Notes: generated from the letters alone by a model not told the origin. 64,000 bases of DNA from Pelagimonas varians (GCF_003208435.1 NZ_QKMF01000003.1:1-64000), one strand, 5' to 3'; counted from the stretch's first letter, positions 16,814 to 26,768 are shown. Made by a program: numbers and translations.

Positions 16814-17794
16814 TCACGTTGCCTTGAAACAGGCGACAGCCCCCAGATCACTTTCAACCACGGGGGGAATATTGGCTTTGCAATGGGCATCTGCCAGCGG
16901 ACAGCGGGGATGAAATGTGCAGCCAGACGGTGGCGTGATCGGGTTAGGGATTTCACCCGCCGCCTTCACACGTGTCCGCCCTGTCATGTCCAAATCAGGC
17001 ACCGCTTCAAGCAGCATTTGCGTATAGGGGTGGCGCGGATTTCGAAACATCTCTTTGCTGTCAGATACTTCAACAAGGCGGCCCAAATACAGAACCCCAA
17101 TCCGGTTCGCCATATGGCGCACAACTGACAGGTCGTGACTGATAAACAGATAGGTCAGCCCAAAGTCATCCTGCAAATCCCGCATCAAATTTAGAATTTG
17201 CGCCTGAACAGACACATCAAGCGCAGAGGTCGGCTCATCACAGACAATGAATTCCGGCTTGGACGACAAGACACGCGCAATCGCGATCCTCTGGCGTTGG
17301 CCGCCCGAAAACTCATGCGGAAACTTGCTGCCGTCTTTGGCGGACAGACCGACAAGTTCCAACAACTCATCGACACGCTTCTGCGAGCTGCCTTCCATGT
17401 CACCCATGCCAAATTTCCGCAACGGCTCTGCAATGATGTCGCGCACACGCCAGCGCGGGTTAAGACTGGCGAACGGATCCTGAAAGATCATTTGATAGCG
17501 ACGACGGATGTTCCGCATTGCGGTGGGTGACTGTTCTGCCAAATTGACGCCGTCAAAACGAATCTCACCACTGGACGCCGCCAATAGACCAACAATCACC
17601 TTGGCGATGGTGGATTTGCCCGAACCGGATTCCCCAACCAAAGCAAAGGTCTCGCCGCGCTTAATGTTCAACGACACATCATTGACCGCGCGCAACAGTC
17701 GTCTGTCTTCGCGTTCGATCAATCTGTTCAACCAAGGTTTTGAAATGTCGAAAATACGAGAGAGGTCTTTGATTTCAAGCAGATTGTCGCTCAT
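16814..17794 (-). CDS. Peptide-type ABC transporter ATP-binding protein (DppF/OppF-like)
   Basis: This is a 326-residue ATPase that would power uptake through the two permeases encoded upstream. It shows the Walker A motif GESGSGKS, the signature FSGGQRQRIAIAR, Walker B with VCDEPTSALD, and the switch His in FISHDLS. The C-terminal extension with PSGCTFHPRCPLADAHC is the Cys-containing tail typical of the Opp/Dpp subfamily. It overlaps the preceding ATPase gene by four bases (ATGA). It is the last gene of a five-gene leftward operon. Confidence 0.92.
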   Translation of the reverse strand: MSDNLLEIKDLSRIFDISKPWLNRLIEREDRRLLRAVNDVSLNIKRGETFALVGESGSGKSTIAKVIVGLLAASSGEIRFDGVNLAEQSPTAMRNIRRRYQMIFQDPFASLNPRWRVRDIIAEPLRKFGMGDMEGSSQKRVDELLELVGLSAKDGSKFPHEFSGGQRQRIAIARVLSSKPEFIVCDEPTSALDVSVQAQILNLMRDLQDDFGLTYLFISHDLSVVRHMANRIGVLYLGRLVEVSDSKEMFRNPRHPYTQMLLEAVPDLDMTGRTRVKAAGEIPNPITPPSGCTFHPRCPLADAHCKANIPPVVESDLGAVACFKAT

Positions 17795-18768
17795 GACGCG
17801 CCTCCTTCGGTCTCAAGATGACACGCAACTTCGCAATTGCCGACGGAGCGGGTTGCCGGTTGCTGACTGCGGCAGATGTCCATGACGTGGCCGCAGCGCG
17901 GGGCAAATGCGCATCCCTCAGGACGGTCCGTGATCCGGGGCATCGTGCCGGGGATTTGGGTCAGCCGGTCGTTGGTTTGGGTTAGTGTCGGGATCGAACG
18001 CATCAGCCCCTTGGTATAGGGGTGCTTTGCTTGTTTGATGACCTCGCGTACTGGGCCAATCTCGGCGATGCGGCCGGAATACAGAACCGCCACACGGTCC
18101 GCTGCCTCCGCGATAACGCCCATGTCATGGGTGATAAGAATAACGGCTGTCCCATGTTCAGCACACATGCGTTTCAGAACGTCGATGATCTGCGATTGCA
18201 CCGACACGTCCAGCGCGGTTGTCGGCTCATCCGCAATGATCAGCTCTGGTCCGGCGCATAAGGCAAGTGCGATCACAACACGTTGCCGCATCCCACCAGA
18301 GAATTGATGAGGATAGTCGTCGATCCGTTTGTCAGCAGCAGGGATGCCCACCTCTTCAAGCAAACCAATTGCGCGGGCGCGTGCCTGCTTTTCGGTAAGA
18401 TCCAAATGGGTGCGGATGGTTTGGATCAACTGCTTTGCGATAGTGTATAGGGGGTTCAGCGATGTCAGCGGGTCTTGGAAAACCATGCCAACACGCTTGC
18501 CGCGAATACGCCGCATCTCCTCCATGCCGAGATTGTCGATACGAGACCCGTCAAGATGGACAGTACCGCCAGAAATATGGCCGGGCGGTTCGATCAACCC
18601 GATAATCGCGGCACCCGTGATCGATTTGCCCGCACCAGATTCACCAACCAGTCCCAAAACTTCGCCACGCGACAGATCAAAACTGACATGATCCACTGCG
18701 CGCAAGAGACCATGGCGCGTCGGGAAGTCGACGACCATGTCGCGCACGCTTAAAAGAACATCACTCAT
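17791..18768 (-). CDS. Peptide-type ABC transporter ATP-binding protein (DppD/OppD-like)
   Basis: This is the second ATPase of the pair, about 325 residues. It shows Walker A GESGAGKS, signature FSGGMRQRVVIAL, Walker B IADEPTTALD and the C-terminal PEGCAFAPRCGHVMDIC tail of the family. The start at 18768 is chosen because GAGGTG lies a few bases upstream and homologues begin at the same place; the frame stays open for 111 more bases without support. It lies five bases after the DppC-like gene and overlaps the DppF-like gene. Confidence 0.92.
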   Translation of the reverse strand: MSDVLLSVRDMVVDFPTRHGLLRAVDHVSFDLSRGEVLGLVGESGAGKSITGAAIIGLIEPPGHISGGTVHLDGSRIDNLGMEEMRRIRGKRVGMVFQDPLTSLNPLYTIAKQLIQTIRTHLDLTEKQARARAIGLLEEVGIPAADKRIDDYPHQFSGGMRQRVVIALALCAGPELIIADEPTTALDVSVQSQIIDVLKRMCAEHGTAVILITHDMGVIAEAADRVAVLYSGRIAEIGPVREVIKQAKHPYTKGLMRSIPTLTQTNDRLTQIPGTMPRITDRPEGCAFAPRCGHVMDICRSQQPATRSVGNCEVACHLETEGGAS

Positions 18769-18773
18769 GTTTG

Positions 18774-19715
18774 TCACCTCAGCTTTGGATTGAGGGCGTC
18801 GCGCAACCAATCGCCAAGCAGGTTTACAGCCAAGACAAGCACCGCCAAAAGTGCGCCGGGAAAGAGTGTGATCCACCACTCGCCCGAAAACAGGAAGTCA
18901 TTGCCAATACGGATCATCGTGCCAAGTGATGGTTGGGTCGAGGGCATGCCCACGCCGAGGAAGGACAGGGTTGCCTCGGTGATGATGGCGAGTGCGAGGT
19001 TGATCGTTGCGATCACCAGCACAGGCCCCATGACATTGGGCAGCACATGACGCAGCATGATTAGAAACGGGTGCAGCCCGATCAAACGCGCGGCCTGAAC
19101 ATATTCCTTGTCACGCTCCACCAGTGTCGAGGATCGCACAGTGCGCGCGTATTGCACCCAAAACGACAGGCCAATAGAAATCACCAACACGGTAAATGCA
19201 GTCTCCTCGCGGTTCACACCGCCCGTGAGGCCGCTGATCGTGCCATCAATCAGCAGCGCAATCAGGATCGCTGGAAAGCTAAGTTGAACATCGGCCACCC
19301 GCATGATTACCGCGTCAACGGCACCGCCCATGTAGCCCGCGACCAACCCAAGCGTAATCCCAAGCACGGCGGCGAAGGCCACGGAGGCAAGGCCAACAGC
19401 AATGGAAATCCGTGAGCCATACAGGATTGTCGACAAAACATCCCGCCCCTGATCATCGGTTCCCAACAAGTAACGCGGATCGCCCATCCCGGTCCAGGAC
19501 GGGGGCAGAAGGGAATCCATCAACGACAAGGATGCCAGATCAAAAGGGTTATGTGGCGCAAGCAGCGGTGCCAGCAATGCGGCCAGAAAAATGATCAGCG
19601 CGACACCTGCTGCGACCATCGTGACTTTTGATTTTTTGAAGGAATACCAGATGTCGGAGTCCAGCACGCGACGCAGCAGGCTCTTGGCTTCATTCGTTTG
19701 GTAATCGGTGCTCAT
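18774..19715 (-). CDS. ABC transporter permease (DppC/OppC-like)
   Basis: This 313-residue inner-membrane permease has an N-terminal helix (VTMVAAGVALIIFLAALLAP) and five further hydrophobic segments. The cytoplasmic coupling loop (EYVQAARLIGLHPFLIMLRH) is the EAA-like motif that contacts the ATPases. The extracytoplasmic block with GTDDQGRDVLSTILYGSRIS is diagnostic for the DppC/OppC class. It lies two bases from the DppB-like gene, so the two are cotranscribed. Confidence 0.92.
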   Translation of the reverse strand: MSTDYQTNEAKSLLRRVLDSDIWYSFKKSKVTMVAAGVALIIFLAALLAPLLAPHNPFDLASLSLMDSLLPPSWTGMGDPRYLLGTDDQGRDVLSTILYGSRISIAVGLASVAFAAVLGITLGLVAGYMGGAVDAVIMRVADVQLSFPAILIALLIDGTISGLTGGVNREETAFTVLVISIGLSFWVQYARTVRSSTLVERDKEYVQAARLIGLHPFLIMLRHVLPNVMGPVLVIATINLALAIITEATLSFLGVGMPSTQPSLGTMIRIGNDFLFSGEWWITLFPGALLAVLVLAVNLLGDWLRDALNPKLR

Positions 19716-19717
19716 CT

Positions 19718-20689
19718 TCAGCTTCCTTCCAGACGAATGCGCGGATCAACCACGACATAAAGAACATCCACGATCAAATTGATCAGGACAAAGAGGAATG
19801 CGATCATCAGCAAGTAAGCCGCCATAATCGGCACATCTACATTCTGGACAGCTTGCAAAAACAACAGCCCAGAGCCGGGCCATTGAAACACCGTCTCCGT
19901 GATGATGGCGAAGGCGATGATCGAACCGAATTGCAAACCGGTGATGGTAATGACCGGGATCATCGTATTCTTCAGTGCATGGCCAAAGTGAACAACGCGG
20001 GTTTTCAAGCCACGCGCCTTGGCGAACTTAACAAAGTCGGTGCGCAGGACTTCCATCATTTCTGATCTGACCAGTCGCATGATCAGCGTCATCTGGAACA
20101 AGCCAAGAGTGATCGCCGGCAAGATGATTGCCTTGAGTCCCGTGGCTGTAAGCAAACCGGTGGACCACCACCCAAGATCAACGACCTCGCCGCGCCCGAA
20201 ACTGGGCAACCATTGCAGATGGACCGAAAAGATAAAGATCAGCAGGATACCAACCAAAAACGAGGGGAGTGAGATGCCGATCAGGGAGACTGTTAGAAAA
20301 ATGTTGGACAGCACACTATCTCGATAGAGCGCTGTGTAGACCCCCATCGGAATACCTGCGGCGATCGCAAATATTGCCGAGACCAAAGCAAGTTCAAGCG
20401 TCGCAGGCAGCCGTTCACCGAGGATTTCGGAAACCGGCCTGCGATATTGATACGACGTGCCAAAGTCACCCTGTGCTGCATTGCTGATGAAGTGCCAGTA
20501 TTGCACGATCAGCGGCTGATTGAGGCCAAGTTGTTCGCGCAATAGTTCGCGGTCAGCGATGGATGTCTCGAGTCCGACCATCTGGTTGACCGGATCACCG
20601 ACAAACCGAAACATGACGAACGCGACCAAGCCGACGACCATGATGACGATGATCGACTGAATAATGCGGCGGATTACAAAGGCTATCAT
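19718..20689 (-). CDS. ABC transporter permease (DppB/OppB-like)
   Basis: This 323-residue permease opens with the typical first helix (IIQSIIVIMVVGLVAFVMFR) and the periplasmic stretch ADRELLREQLGLNQPLIVQY. The coupling loop is around FVKFAKARGLKTRVVHFGHA. It pairs with the DppC-like permease to form the channel. Fifty-four bases separate it from the upstream binding-protein gene, room for a hairpin that might raise the level of the binding protein, though none is obvious. Confidence 0.92.
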   Translation of the reverse strand: MIAFVIRRIIQSIIVIMVVGLVAFVMFRFVGDPVNQMVGLETSIADRELLREQLGLNQPLIVQYWHFISNAAQGDFGTSYQYRRPVSEILGERLPATLELALVSAIFAIAAGIPMGVYTALYRDSVLSNIFLTVSLIGISLPSFLVGILLIFIFSVHLQWLPSFGRGEVVDLGWWSTGLLTATGLKAIILPAITLGLFQMTLIMRLVRSEMMEVLRTDFVKFAKARGLKTRVVHFGHALKNTMIPVITITGLQFGSIIAFAIITETVFQWPGSGLLFLQAVQNVDVPIMAAYLLMIAFLFVLINLIVDVLYVVVDPRIRLEGS

Positions 20690-20743
20690 ATAAAATCAAG
20701 AGCTTTGCCGAAACAAGGCTCTCCTTTCTTGCTCAGCTGCCGA

Positions 20744-22339
20744 CTATTTAGCGGCTGTGATCAGTGAGAACCGGAAGATGTTATCTGCACGTTGTGCAAC
20801 GCTGAACTTCTCGGATACGCCCCACGCCAAACCTTGCTGATGCAATGGCAGATAGGCGACGTCATCTGTCGTCATCTTATAGGCTTGAGCGATCAATTCA
20901 TCCCGTTTGGCCGCATCGTTCTCGACCAGTACTTGCGCCGCCAGCTCATCAACCTTCAGGTTGCAATACCCACCGATGTTAAACGGCCCCGTACCCTCAT
21001 TCTGGGTCCGGCAACCATGTAGCTGGGTCAACACATTCCAGCTGTCGAATGAACTTGGGGACCAACCCAGCAAATAGAAAGACGTGTCATATCCACCGGC
21101 AGCCAAGACGCGTGCGAAAAACTGCGCCTTTGGTTGCGCATTCACATTCACTGTAATTCCTGCGCGTGCCATCATTGCGGCTACTGCCTGACAGATCGCT
21201 TCGTCGTTCACATAGCGATCATTCGGGCAATCCAGCTGAATTTCGAAGCCATCGGGATACCCCGCGTCTGCCAGCAATTGCTTGGACAGTTCCGGGTCAT
21301 AAGCCAGACGTTCAAACGCACCCGATCCCGAGAACAGCGACGGTGCCAACATCAGCGCCGATGGCGTCGCCTGCCCGCGCATGATCCGTGCTGAAATCGC
21401 TACGGCATCAATGGCGTGATAGAAGGCTTGACGTACACGCACGTCCTGAAGCGGATTTGCATCTGTTACGTTGGAATACGTCAGGACATCACGCGCCTGA
21501 TCCATCCCTAAGAAAATCGTGCGCAGCTCCGGCCCGACCAAAGCACTTGTGGCAGCATTAGATTCGACGCGCCCAATATCCTGCGGCGGAACTGGGTACA
21601 CCAGATCCATCTCACCTGACAAAAGAGCGGCGACGCGGGTGGCATCCGCTGCGATGGTCTTGAATTCAACGCGGTCAACATTGGGGGCCTTTCCGTTCCA
21701 GCCCCACCAGCCTGCGTTCGCTGTAAAGTTCGTCTCGACGCCAGTTGTGTGCTCAGCAATCATAAACGGACCTGTGCCGTTCGTTTCTTGAGAAATTGTC
21801 GTTACAGACGTATCTGCCGCGGTCGTTACTTGCACGGAGTCTGTTGTTACGGTCCATTCCTGATCCACGATCATCCATGTGTGCCATTCAGAATGCAGGA
21901 TTGGATTGGCTGAACTCAATACAACATCAACGGTATGGTCATCGACGGCTATGAACTCCGCATCTGTGGGAATACGCGCCTTAAGGTCTGACCCTTCAGA
22001 GCGCACCCGATTTGCCGAAAACACAACATCGGCGGCCGTAAAGTCATTGCCGTTGTGAAATTTAACACCTTGCCGCAAATTGAACCGCCAGCGTGTTGGC
22101 TCGATGATTTCCCAGCTTTCAGCAAGACCGGGTTGAATTTGCAGGTTTTCGTCGCGTCTGGTTAAGCCCTCATACACGTTTGTGAGGGTGCCCAGCGTAA
22201 AGGTTTCACTCAGCGAGTAAGGGTCAAGTGATCCCAGAGAGCCTTGGAAACCGTAGCGGAATGTTGTTTCAGCAGCCACCGCCGAGGCCACAACGCTTGT
22301 TAGTGCCGTTGCCGACAACATGAGTTTGATGGTGTTCAT
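20744..22339 (-). CDS. Extracellular solute-binding protein, family 5 (peptide/nickel type)
   Basis: This 531-residue periplasmic protein would capture the substrate and deliver it to the permeases. It has a signal peptide (LMLSATALTSVVASAVAA) and the family 5 landmarks LAESWEIIEPTRWRFNLRQG, VKFHNGNDFTAADVVFS and, later, VRQAFYHAID. AGGGGGA precedes the ATG. It is the first gene of the operon (binding protein, two permeases, two ATPases). The substrate is not readable; nearby M20 amidohydrolase and LysR genes suggest peptides or N-acylated amino acids. Confidence 0.92.
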   Translation of the reverse strand: MNTIKLMLSATALTSVVASAVAAETTFRYGFQGSLGSLDPYSLSETFTLGTLTNVYEGLTRRDENLQIQPGLAESWEIIEPTRWRFNLRQGVKFHNGNDFTAADVVFSANRVRSEGSDLKARIPTDAEFIAVDDHTVDVVLSSANPILHSEWHTWMIVDQEWTVTTDSVQVTTAADTSVTTISQETNGTGPFMIAEHTTGVETNFTANAGWWGWNGKAPNVDRVEFKTIAADATRVAALLSGEMDLVYPVPPQDIGRVESNAATSALVGPELRTIFLGMDQARDVLTYSNVTDANPLQDVRVRQAFYHAIDAVAISARIMRGQATPSALMLAPSLFSGSGAFERLAYDPELSKQLLADAGYPDGFEIQLDCPNDRYVNDEAICQAVAAMMARAGITVNVNAQPKAQFFARVLAAGGYDTSFYLLGWSPSSFDSWNVLTQLHGCRTQNEGTGPFNIGGYCNLKVDELAAQVLVENDAAKRDELIAQAYKMTTDDVAYLPLHQQGLAWGVSEKFSVAQRADNIFRFSLITAAK

Positions 22340-22557
22340 TTTCTTCCCCCTATGAGGTGATCGCGCGTGATCGTCGCAAATCCAAACGGGCAGTAGGCTT
22401 CTCGACAGATGTCGGACAAAGCGGCACAGCCGTCGTTTGCGTTAACCCTATTCTTCGATGCACTGGTTTGGTGACGTGGAAGAATTATTTAATATCTGCG
22501 ATCAATGGGTATGTTAGGGTTCGTGTGGAGAATTGGTTTGGAAAAAAGGATATCACG

Positions 22558-23487
22558 GTGGAACTGCGTCAACTTCAGGCATTTGTTGCCGTCGCTGAAG
22601 AGCTGCATTTTCGCGCGGCTGCGGATCGCGTTGGCATGGCGCAGGCCGCATTGTCGACCAAGATCAAACGCTTGGAAGAAGAACTTGGATTTCCACTCCT
22701 TTTCCGCACGACACGCCACGTCAGCCTGACGCAGGCAGGAACAGTATTCCTCAAAGAAGTACATGCAACACTTGCCTGTTTGGAAAATGGTGTTCGTCAG
22801 GCAGAGCTTGCCGCGGATAGCCGGTTCAAGCGCTTGAGAATCGGGGGCATTGACGCAGCTTTGATTTGGTATCTCCCGCCCGTTATCGAAGCGTTCAAAG
22901 CACGCCTGCCAAACCTCAGCTTGCCGATGACCGAGGTGTCGGGCTCCGACGAGCAAATCACAAACCTGCAATCGCACCGCATCGACCTTGCGTTCTTTCG
23001 CCCGCCCACCAATGCGCCCGGGATCAAGTTTGAAACCTTGGTCGAAGAACATGTTTTGGTCGCGTTGCCGAAATCACATTACCTTGCCGAAAAGAAGGAA
23101 GGTCTGACCGTAGAGGATTTGGCCGACGAACCTTTGATCAATTTTCCTAGAAATGCACGGCCCTACCTCCACGATCTTGTAATAAAAAGCTTTTCCGAAA
23201 AAAACTTGAGACCCAAAATTGCAATGGAAGTGACGGAAAAGCTGACCATGATGCGTCTGATCGAGCTGGAGATGGGCTTGGGTCTGGTCCCGGAATGGAT
23301 TGGCGTCCTACGACCCAAGAACATTGTTTTTCGGCCTTTCCTCGCAGCAAATGCGCGCTTGAAATTCGGCGTCGCATGGCGCGAAAATGAACGAAACCAA
23401 ACCGTGATGGAATTCCTAGAAATTGTCAAAGATCATGCGGATCTGGCACAGAAAGAGCTTAAAAGAACCTGGAAACGGCACACGTGA
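22558..23487 (+). CDS. LysR-family transcriptional regulator
   Basis: The product has about 309 residues. The N-terminal winged helix is clear (LRQLQAFVAVAEELHFRAAA, then QAALSTKIKRLEEELGFPL). The effector-binding domain starts near residue 90 (RLRIGGIDAALIWYLPP). A GTG start at 22558 is preferred because AAGGA lies seven bases upstream and the protein then begins right at the helix-turn-helix. The gene is divergent from the ABC operon with a 218-base gap that should hold a shared control region. It lies upstream of the amidohydrolase gene in the same direction. It probably controls one or both; the inducer is unknown. Confidence 0.9.
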   Translation: MELRQLQAFVAVAEELHFRAAADRVGMAQAALSTKIKRLEEELGFPLLFRTTRHVSLTQAGTVFLKEVHATLACLENGVRQAELAADSRFKRLRIGGIDAALIWYLPPVIEAFKARLPNLSLPMTEVSGSDEQITNLQSHRIDLAFFRPPTNAPGIKFETLVEEHVLVALPKSHYLAEKKEGLTVEDLADEPLINFPRNARPYLHDLVIKSFSEKNLRPKIAMEVTEKLTMMRLIELEMGLGLVPEWIGVLRPKNIVFRPFLAANARLKFGVAWRENERNQTVMEFLEIVKDHADLAQKELKRTWKRHT

Positions 23488-23598
23488 CCTACTGATTTCT
23501 TCCAGGTTATTATTTCGGAAATACGATCAATTGCCGTTCCGGTTCATGGTTTATTGGTCGCGACAGATGTATGACTGAAACGAAATAGGGTCGCCCGT

Positions 23599-24765
23599 AT
23601 GAAACCGCTGGAATATTTCAACCAACATCACGCCGAGATCGCCGAATGGCGTCAAAATCTGCACCGTCGCCCGGGTCTGCTTTTTGATGTGGCTGAGACA
23701 GCTGATTTCGTGGCTGACAAACTGCGCGAATTTGGTGTGGATGAGGTGATCGATAATGTTGGGCAAACCGGTGTTGTCGGCATCCTGAGGGGCGCGGCAG
23801 GTACGGTGAACCACGCGATCGGGCTGCGCGCGGATATGGATGCGTTGCCGATCACTGAGGCCACAAGCCTCCCCTACCAATCCGAGATTGATGGCAAAAT
23901 GCACGCTTGCGGTCATGACGGCCACACGTCGATGCTGCTGGGTGCGGCGAAATATCTAGCGCAGACCCGCAATTTCAGCGGCACGGTCGTGCTTATTTTT
24001 CAACCCGCCGAAGAAGGTGGTGTCGGGGCAAAGGCGATGTTGGACGACGGGCTGATGGAACGGTTCGGAATTGGTGAAGTCTATGGGTTGCACAACCGTC
24101 CGGGGATGCCTGTGGGAACCTTTGCAAGCCGCCACGGTGAGTTGATGGCATCAGGCGATAATTTCACAATTGAGATCACTGGCAAAGGCGCTCACGCAGC
24201 CCGCCCGCACCTTGGTGTTGATCCGGTTCTGGTCGCCAGCCACATTCACACAGCCTTGCAATCCATTGTGTCGCGCGTTGCGGACCCTATCAGCAGCTTA
24301 GTGGTTTCTGTCACGCAAATCCACGGTGGTGATGCATACAATGTCATCCCACAAACCGCCAAAATGTGCGGAACAGTGCGGTCACTGGACCAAGCATTAC
24401 GGGCGCAGGCGGAGGCGCAATTGCATAGCATCGCACAAGGCATTGCCTCTGGCATGGGTGCCACGGTCGAGATTGATTATCAAACTATCGTTCCTGTGAC
24501 AGCCAACACACCAGAATTCGCCGAGATTGCTATGGCTGCTGCCGCAAATGTTGTTGGAGTGGCAAACACCACTCTCGACGGCCCGCTGAACATGGGCGGC
24601 GAAGATTTCTCATTCATGCTGCAAGCCCGACCCGGCGCGCATATCTTTCTTGGCCAAGGAGACACGGCGGGGCTGCACCACCCAGAATATGACTTTAACG
24701 ACGAGATCATCCCTTATGGCTGCGCCTATTGGGCCACGTTGGCCGAGCAGCGCGGGCGCGCTTAG
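23599..24765 (+). CDS. M20 family amidohydrolase (hippurate hydrolase-like)
   Basis: This 388-residue enzyme would be a metal-dependent hydrolase that removes the acyl group from N-acyl amino acids or similar amides. Metal ligands are visible in MHACGHDGHTSMLLGAAK and QPAEEGGVG, and in the late GLHHPEYDFND. The lid domain with GKGAHAARPHLGVDP is typical of the M20D group. It has no signal peptide, so it acts in the cytoplasm on imported substrate. It follows the LysR gene and its stop is five bases from the convergent leuD-like stop. Context (ABC uptake genes) supports a role in using imported peptide-like compounds. Confidence 0.88.
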   Translation: MKPLEYFNQHHAEIAEWRQNLHRRPGLLFDVAETADFVADKLREFGVDEVIDNVGQTGVVGILRGAAGTVNHAIGLRADMDALPITEATSLPYQSEIDGKMHACGHDGHTSMLLGAAKYLAQTRNFSGTVVLIFQPAEEGGVGAKAMLDDGLMERFGIGEVYGLHNRPGMPVGTFASRHGELMASGDNFTIEITGKGAHAARPHLGVDPVLVASHIHTALQSIVSRVADPISSLVVSVTQIHGGDAYNVIPQTAKMCGTVRSLDQALRAQAEAQLHSIAQGIASGMGATVEIDYQTIVPVTANTPEFAEIAMAAAANVVGVANTTLDGPLNMGGEDFSFMLQARPGAHIFLGQGDTAGLHHPEYDFNDEIIPYGCAYWATLAEQRGRA

Positions 24766-24770
24766 GCCCG

Positions 24771-25376
24771 CTACTTCAGGACACTCACCCGCATTTTGTC
24801 GCCCAGCTTGGCCTCGAAGGCGCGGATCGCTTCGGCATGTTCCAACGAGTCCAACGTGTCGTCACCACCGCGTATTATGGACGCCTGCGTGGCATCGTCC
24901 ATCTCGAATGGCACCGACATTTCGCCCGCAATGATGTTGCGGTTCTCGATGTCGATGGAAATTTCAAGGCCATCGCCTGCTGCGGCAAGGTCCAGCATCG
25001 CATCCCGCGCCTCAGGCGTTACAATTGGCAATACCAGACCGTTCTTGCGGGCGTTGTCATAGAAAATACCCGCAAACCCTGTGCCAATCGCAGCCGTCAG
25101 ACCCATCTGACCCATGCCCCAGACGGCGTGTTCCCGGCTGGATCCGCAGCCGAAATTATCACCGACGATCAGGATAGACGCGTTCTTCCAAGGTGCCTTG
25201 TTCAACACAAATTCAGGCCGAATGTTCCCCGCCTCGTCAAAGCGCAGATCGGCGAATGTGCCTTCCGCCAGACCCTCGCGCGTGATGGTGATCAAGAACC
25301 GCTTGGGCATGATCACATCGGTATCGACATTGGCCAGCGGTAGGGGGGCGGCAAGGCCCGTGACTGATTTGGGCAT
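24771..25376 (-). CDS. leuD: LeuD-like small subunit, isopropylmalate dehydratase family
   Basis: This 201-residue swivel-domain subunit would pair with the adjacent large subunit to isomerise a hydroxyacid, in leucine synthesis (2- to 3-isopropylmalate) or a related step. Motifs are NVDTDVIMPKRFL at the start and GDNFGCGSSREHA in the middle. It abuts the large-subunit gene exactly (TAG then ATG at 25374-25379). Its place in an island operon with a dehalogenase-type hydrolase makes a catabolic paralog as likely as the biosynthetic enzyme. The family call is firm; the substrate is not. Confidence 0.85.
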   Translation of the reverse strand: MPKSVTGLAAPLPLANVDTDVIMPKRFLITITREGLAEGTFADLRFDEAGNIRPEFVLNKAPWKNASILIVGDNFGCGSSREHAVWGMGQMGLTAAIGTGFAGIFYDNARKNGLVLPIVTPEARDAMLDLAAAGDGLEISIDIENRNIIAGEMSVPFEMDDATQASIIRGGDDTLDSLEHAEAIRAFEAKLGDKMRVSVLK

Positions 25377-26768
25377 CTATTCCGGCTCCGGTGTAAAGCT
25401 ACGCACGTCGGCAAGATGGCCGGAAATCGCGGCTGCAGCGACCATAGCAGGACTCATCAGATGAGTGCGTGCGCCACGCCCCTGACGCCCTTCAAAGTTT
25501 CGGTTGGTTGAGGACGCAACACGCTCACCGTCCATCGCGATGTCGTCATTCATCGCAAGACACATCGAACAACCGCTTTCAGGGCGCCAATCGAAACCGG
25601 CATCGGCAAAGATCTTATCCAGCCCCTCTGCCTCTGCCTGCATCCGCGTTAATGTCGACCCTGGCACGATGATGGCCTGCACACCCGCCGCCACTTTGCG
25701 GCCTTTCAAAACCTTCGCAGCGGCGCGCAAATCCTCGATCCGGCTGTTGGTACATGACCCGATAAAGGCGCTGTCTATGCGGATATCTTGCACGGATTGC
25801 CCCGCCGTCAGTCCCATATAGGCGATTGCGCGGTCCAAAGCGGCCTTTGCTTTCGGAGTCATATCGGCGGCACCGTCTGGCACAAATCCTTCAATAGACA
25901 CGGATTGATCAGGACTGGTTCCCCAGCTGACCAAAGGTGGGATTTCGGCGGCATCAATGGTGACGATACGGTCAAATTCTGCGCCTTCATCCGATGCCCA
26001 TTGCTCACTGTCGAACGCCAGTCCATCGCTGTGGGGCTTACCCGCGGCCATGCCGTACGCCTTATCATCCGCCGCAATAAGCGCTGCGCGCCCGCCAAGT
26101 TCGACCGCCATGTTGCAAATCGTCATCCGCCCCGCCATGCCCTGTGCACGGATCGCGACCCCAGCGAATTCCACAGCATAACCGTTGGCACCCCCGGCAC
26201 CGACAACCTGCACCACCTTCATGATGATATCTTTGGCGGTAACGCCAGCGGCCAAATCACCCTCAACCTCGACCAACATGGTTTTCAGACGTTTATAGCG
26301 CAGTGTCTGCGTGGCCAGCACATGTTCGACCTCAGACGTGCCGATGCCAAACCCGAGCGCGCCAAACGCGCCGTATGTGGTGGTGTGGCTGTCGCCACAG
26401 GCGATCACCATACCTGGCGACACCAAACCCTGCTCGGGGACAACCACATGTTCGATGCCTTGCCGGCGATCCCCAAGCCCGTAAAACGCAATACCGTGTT
26501 TGGTGCAATTGGCCTCAAGATTGTCGATCAACACCTTGGAGGCCGCGTCATGGGGCGCCCGCGACCGCGTCGGGTTCACATGATCTACGACCGACAAATG
26601 CGCCTCAGGTCGCCAGACCTTTAGCCCCTTTTGCTCTAACCCGGAAAATGCCTGCGGACTGGTGTATTCATTCATGATATGGAAATCGACATACAGCAGT
26701 ATGTCGCCGCCCGGCAGATCACAGACCTTATGCGTATCCACCAGCTTGTCATAAAGGGTGCGGGTCAA
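25377..26768 (-). CDS. leuC: LeuC-like large subunit, isopropylmalate dehydratase family
   Basis: This 463-residue aconitase-type catalytic subunit should carry a 4Fe-4S cluster bound by Cys in GSCTNSRIEDLR and the CSMCL pair near residue 405. Active-site blocks CGDSHTTTYGAFG and NRNFEGRQG are present. The N-terminal block differs from the usual LeuC: DHVNPTR stands where most LeuC proteins have DHNVPT. That suggests a divergent paralog acting on another hydroxyacid. The first base pairs overlap the hydrolase stop (ATGA at 26765-26768), so the three genes form one leftward operon. Confidence 0.88.
   Translation of the reverse strand: MTRTLYDKLVDTHKVCDLPGGDILLYVDFHIMNEYTSPQAFSGLEQKGLKVWRPEAHLSVVDHVNPTRSRAPHDAASKVLIDNLEANCTKHGIAFYGLGDRRQGIEHVVVPEQGLVSPGMVIACGDSHTTTYGAFGALGFGIGTSEVEHVLATQTLRYKRLKTMLVEVEGDLAAGVTAKDIIMKVVQVVGAGGANGYAVEFAGVAIRAQGMAGRMTICNMAVELGGRAALIAADDKAYGMAAGKPHSDGLAFDSEQWASDEGAEFDRIVTIDAAEIPPLVSWGTSPDQSVSIEGFVPDGAADMTPKAKAALDRAIAYMGLTAGQSVQDIRIDSAFIGSCTNSRIEDLRAAAKVLKGRKVAAGVQAIIVPGSTLTRMQAEAEGLDKIFADAGFDWRPESGCSMCLAMNDDIAMDGERVASSTNRNFEGRQGRGARTHLMSPAMVAAAAISGHLADVRSFTPEPE

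Noticed and set aside
24729-25343. Plus-strand frame of over 200 codons opposite leuD
   Set aside because: It is the antisense shadow of leuD, which has full family motifs.
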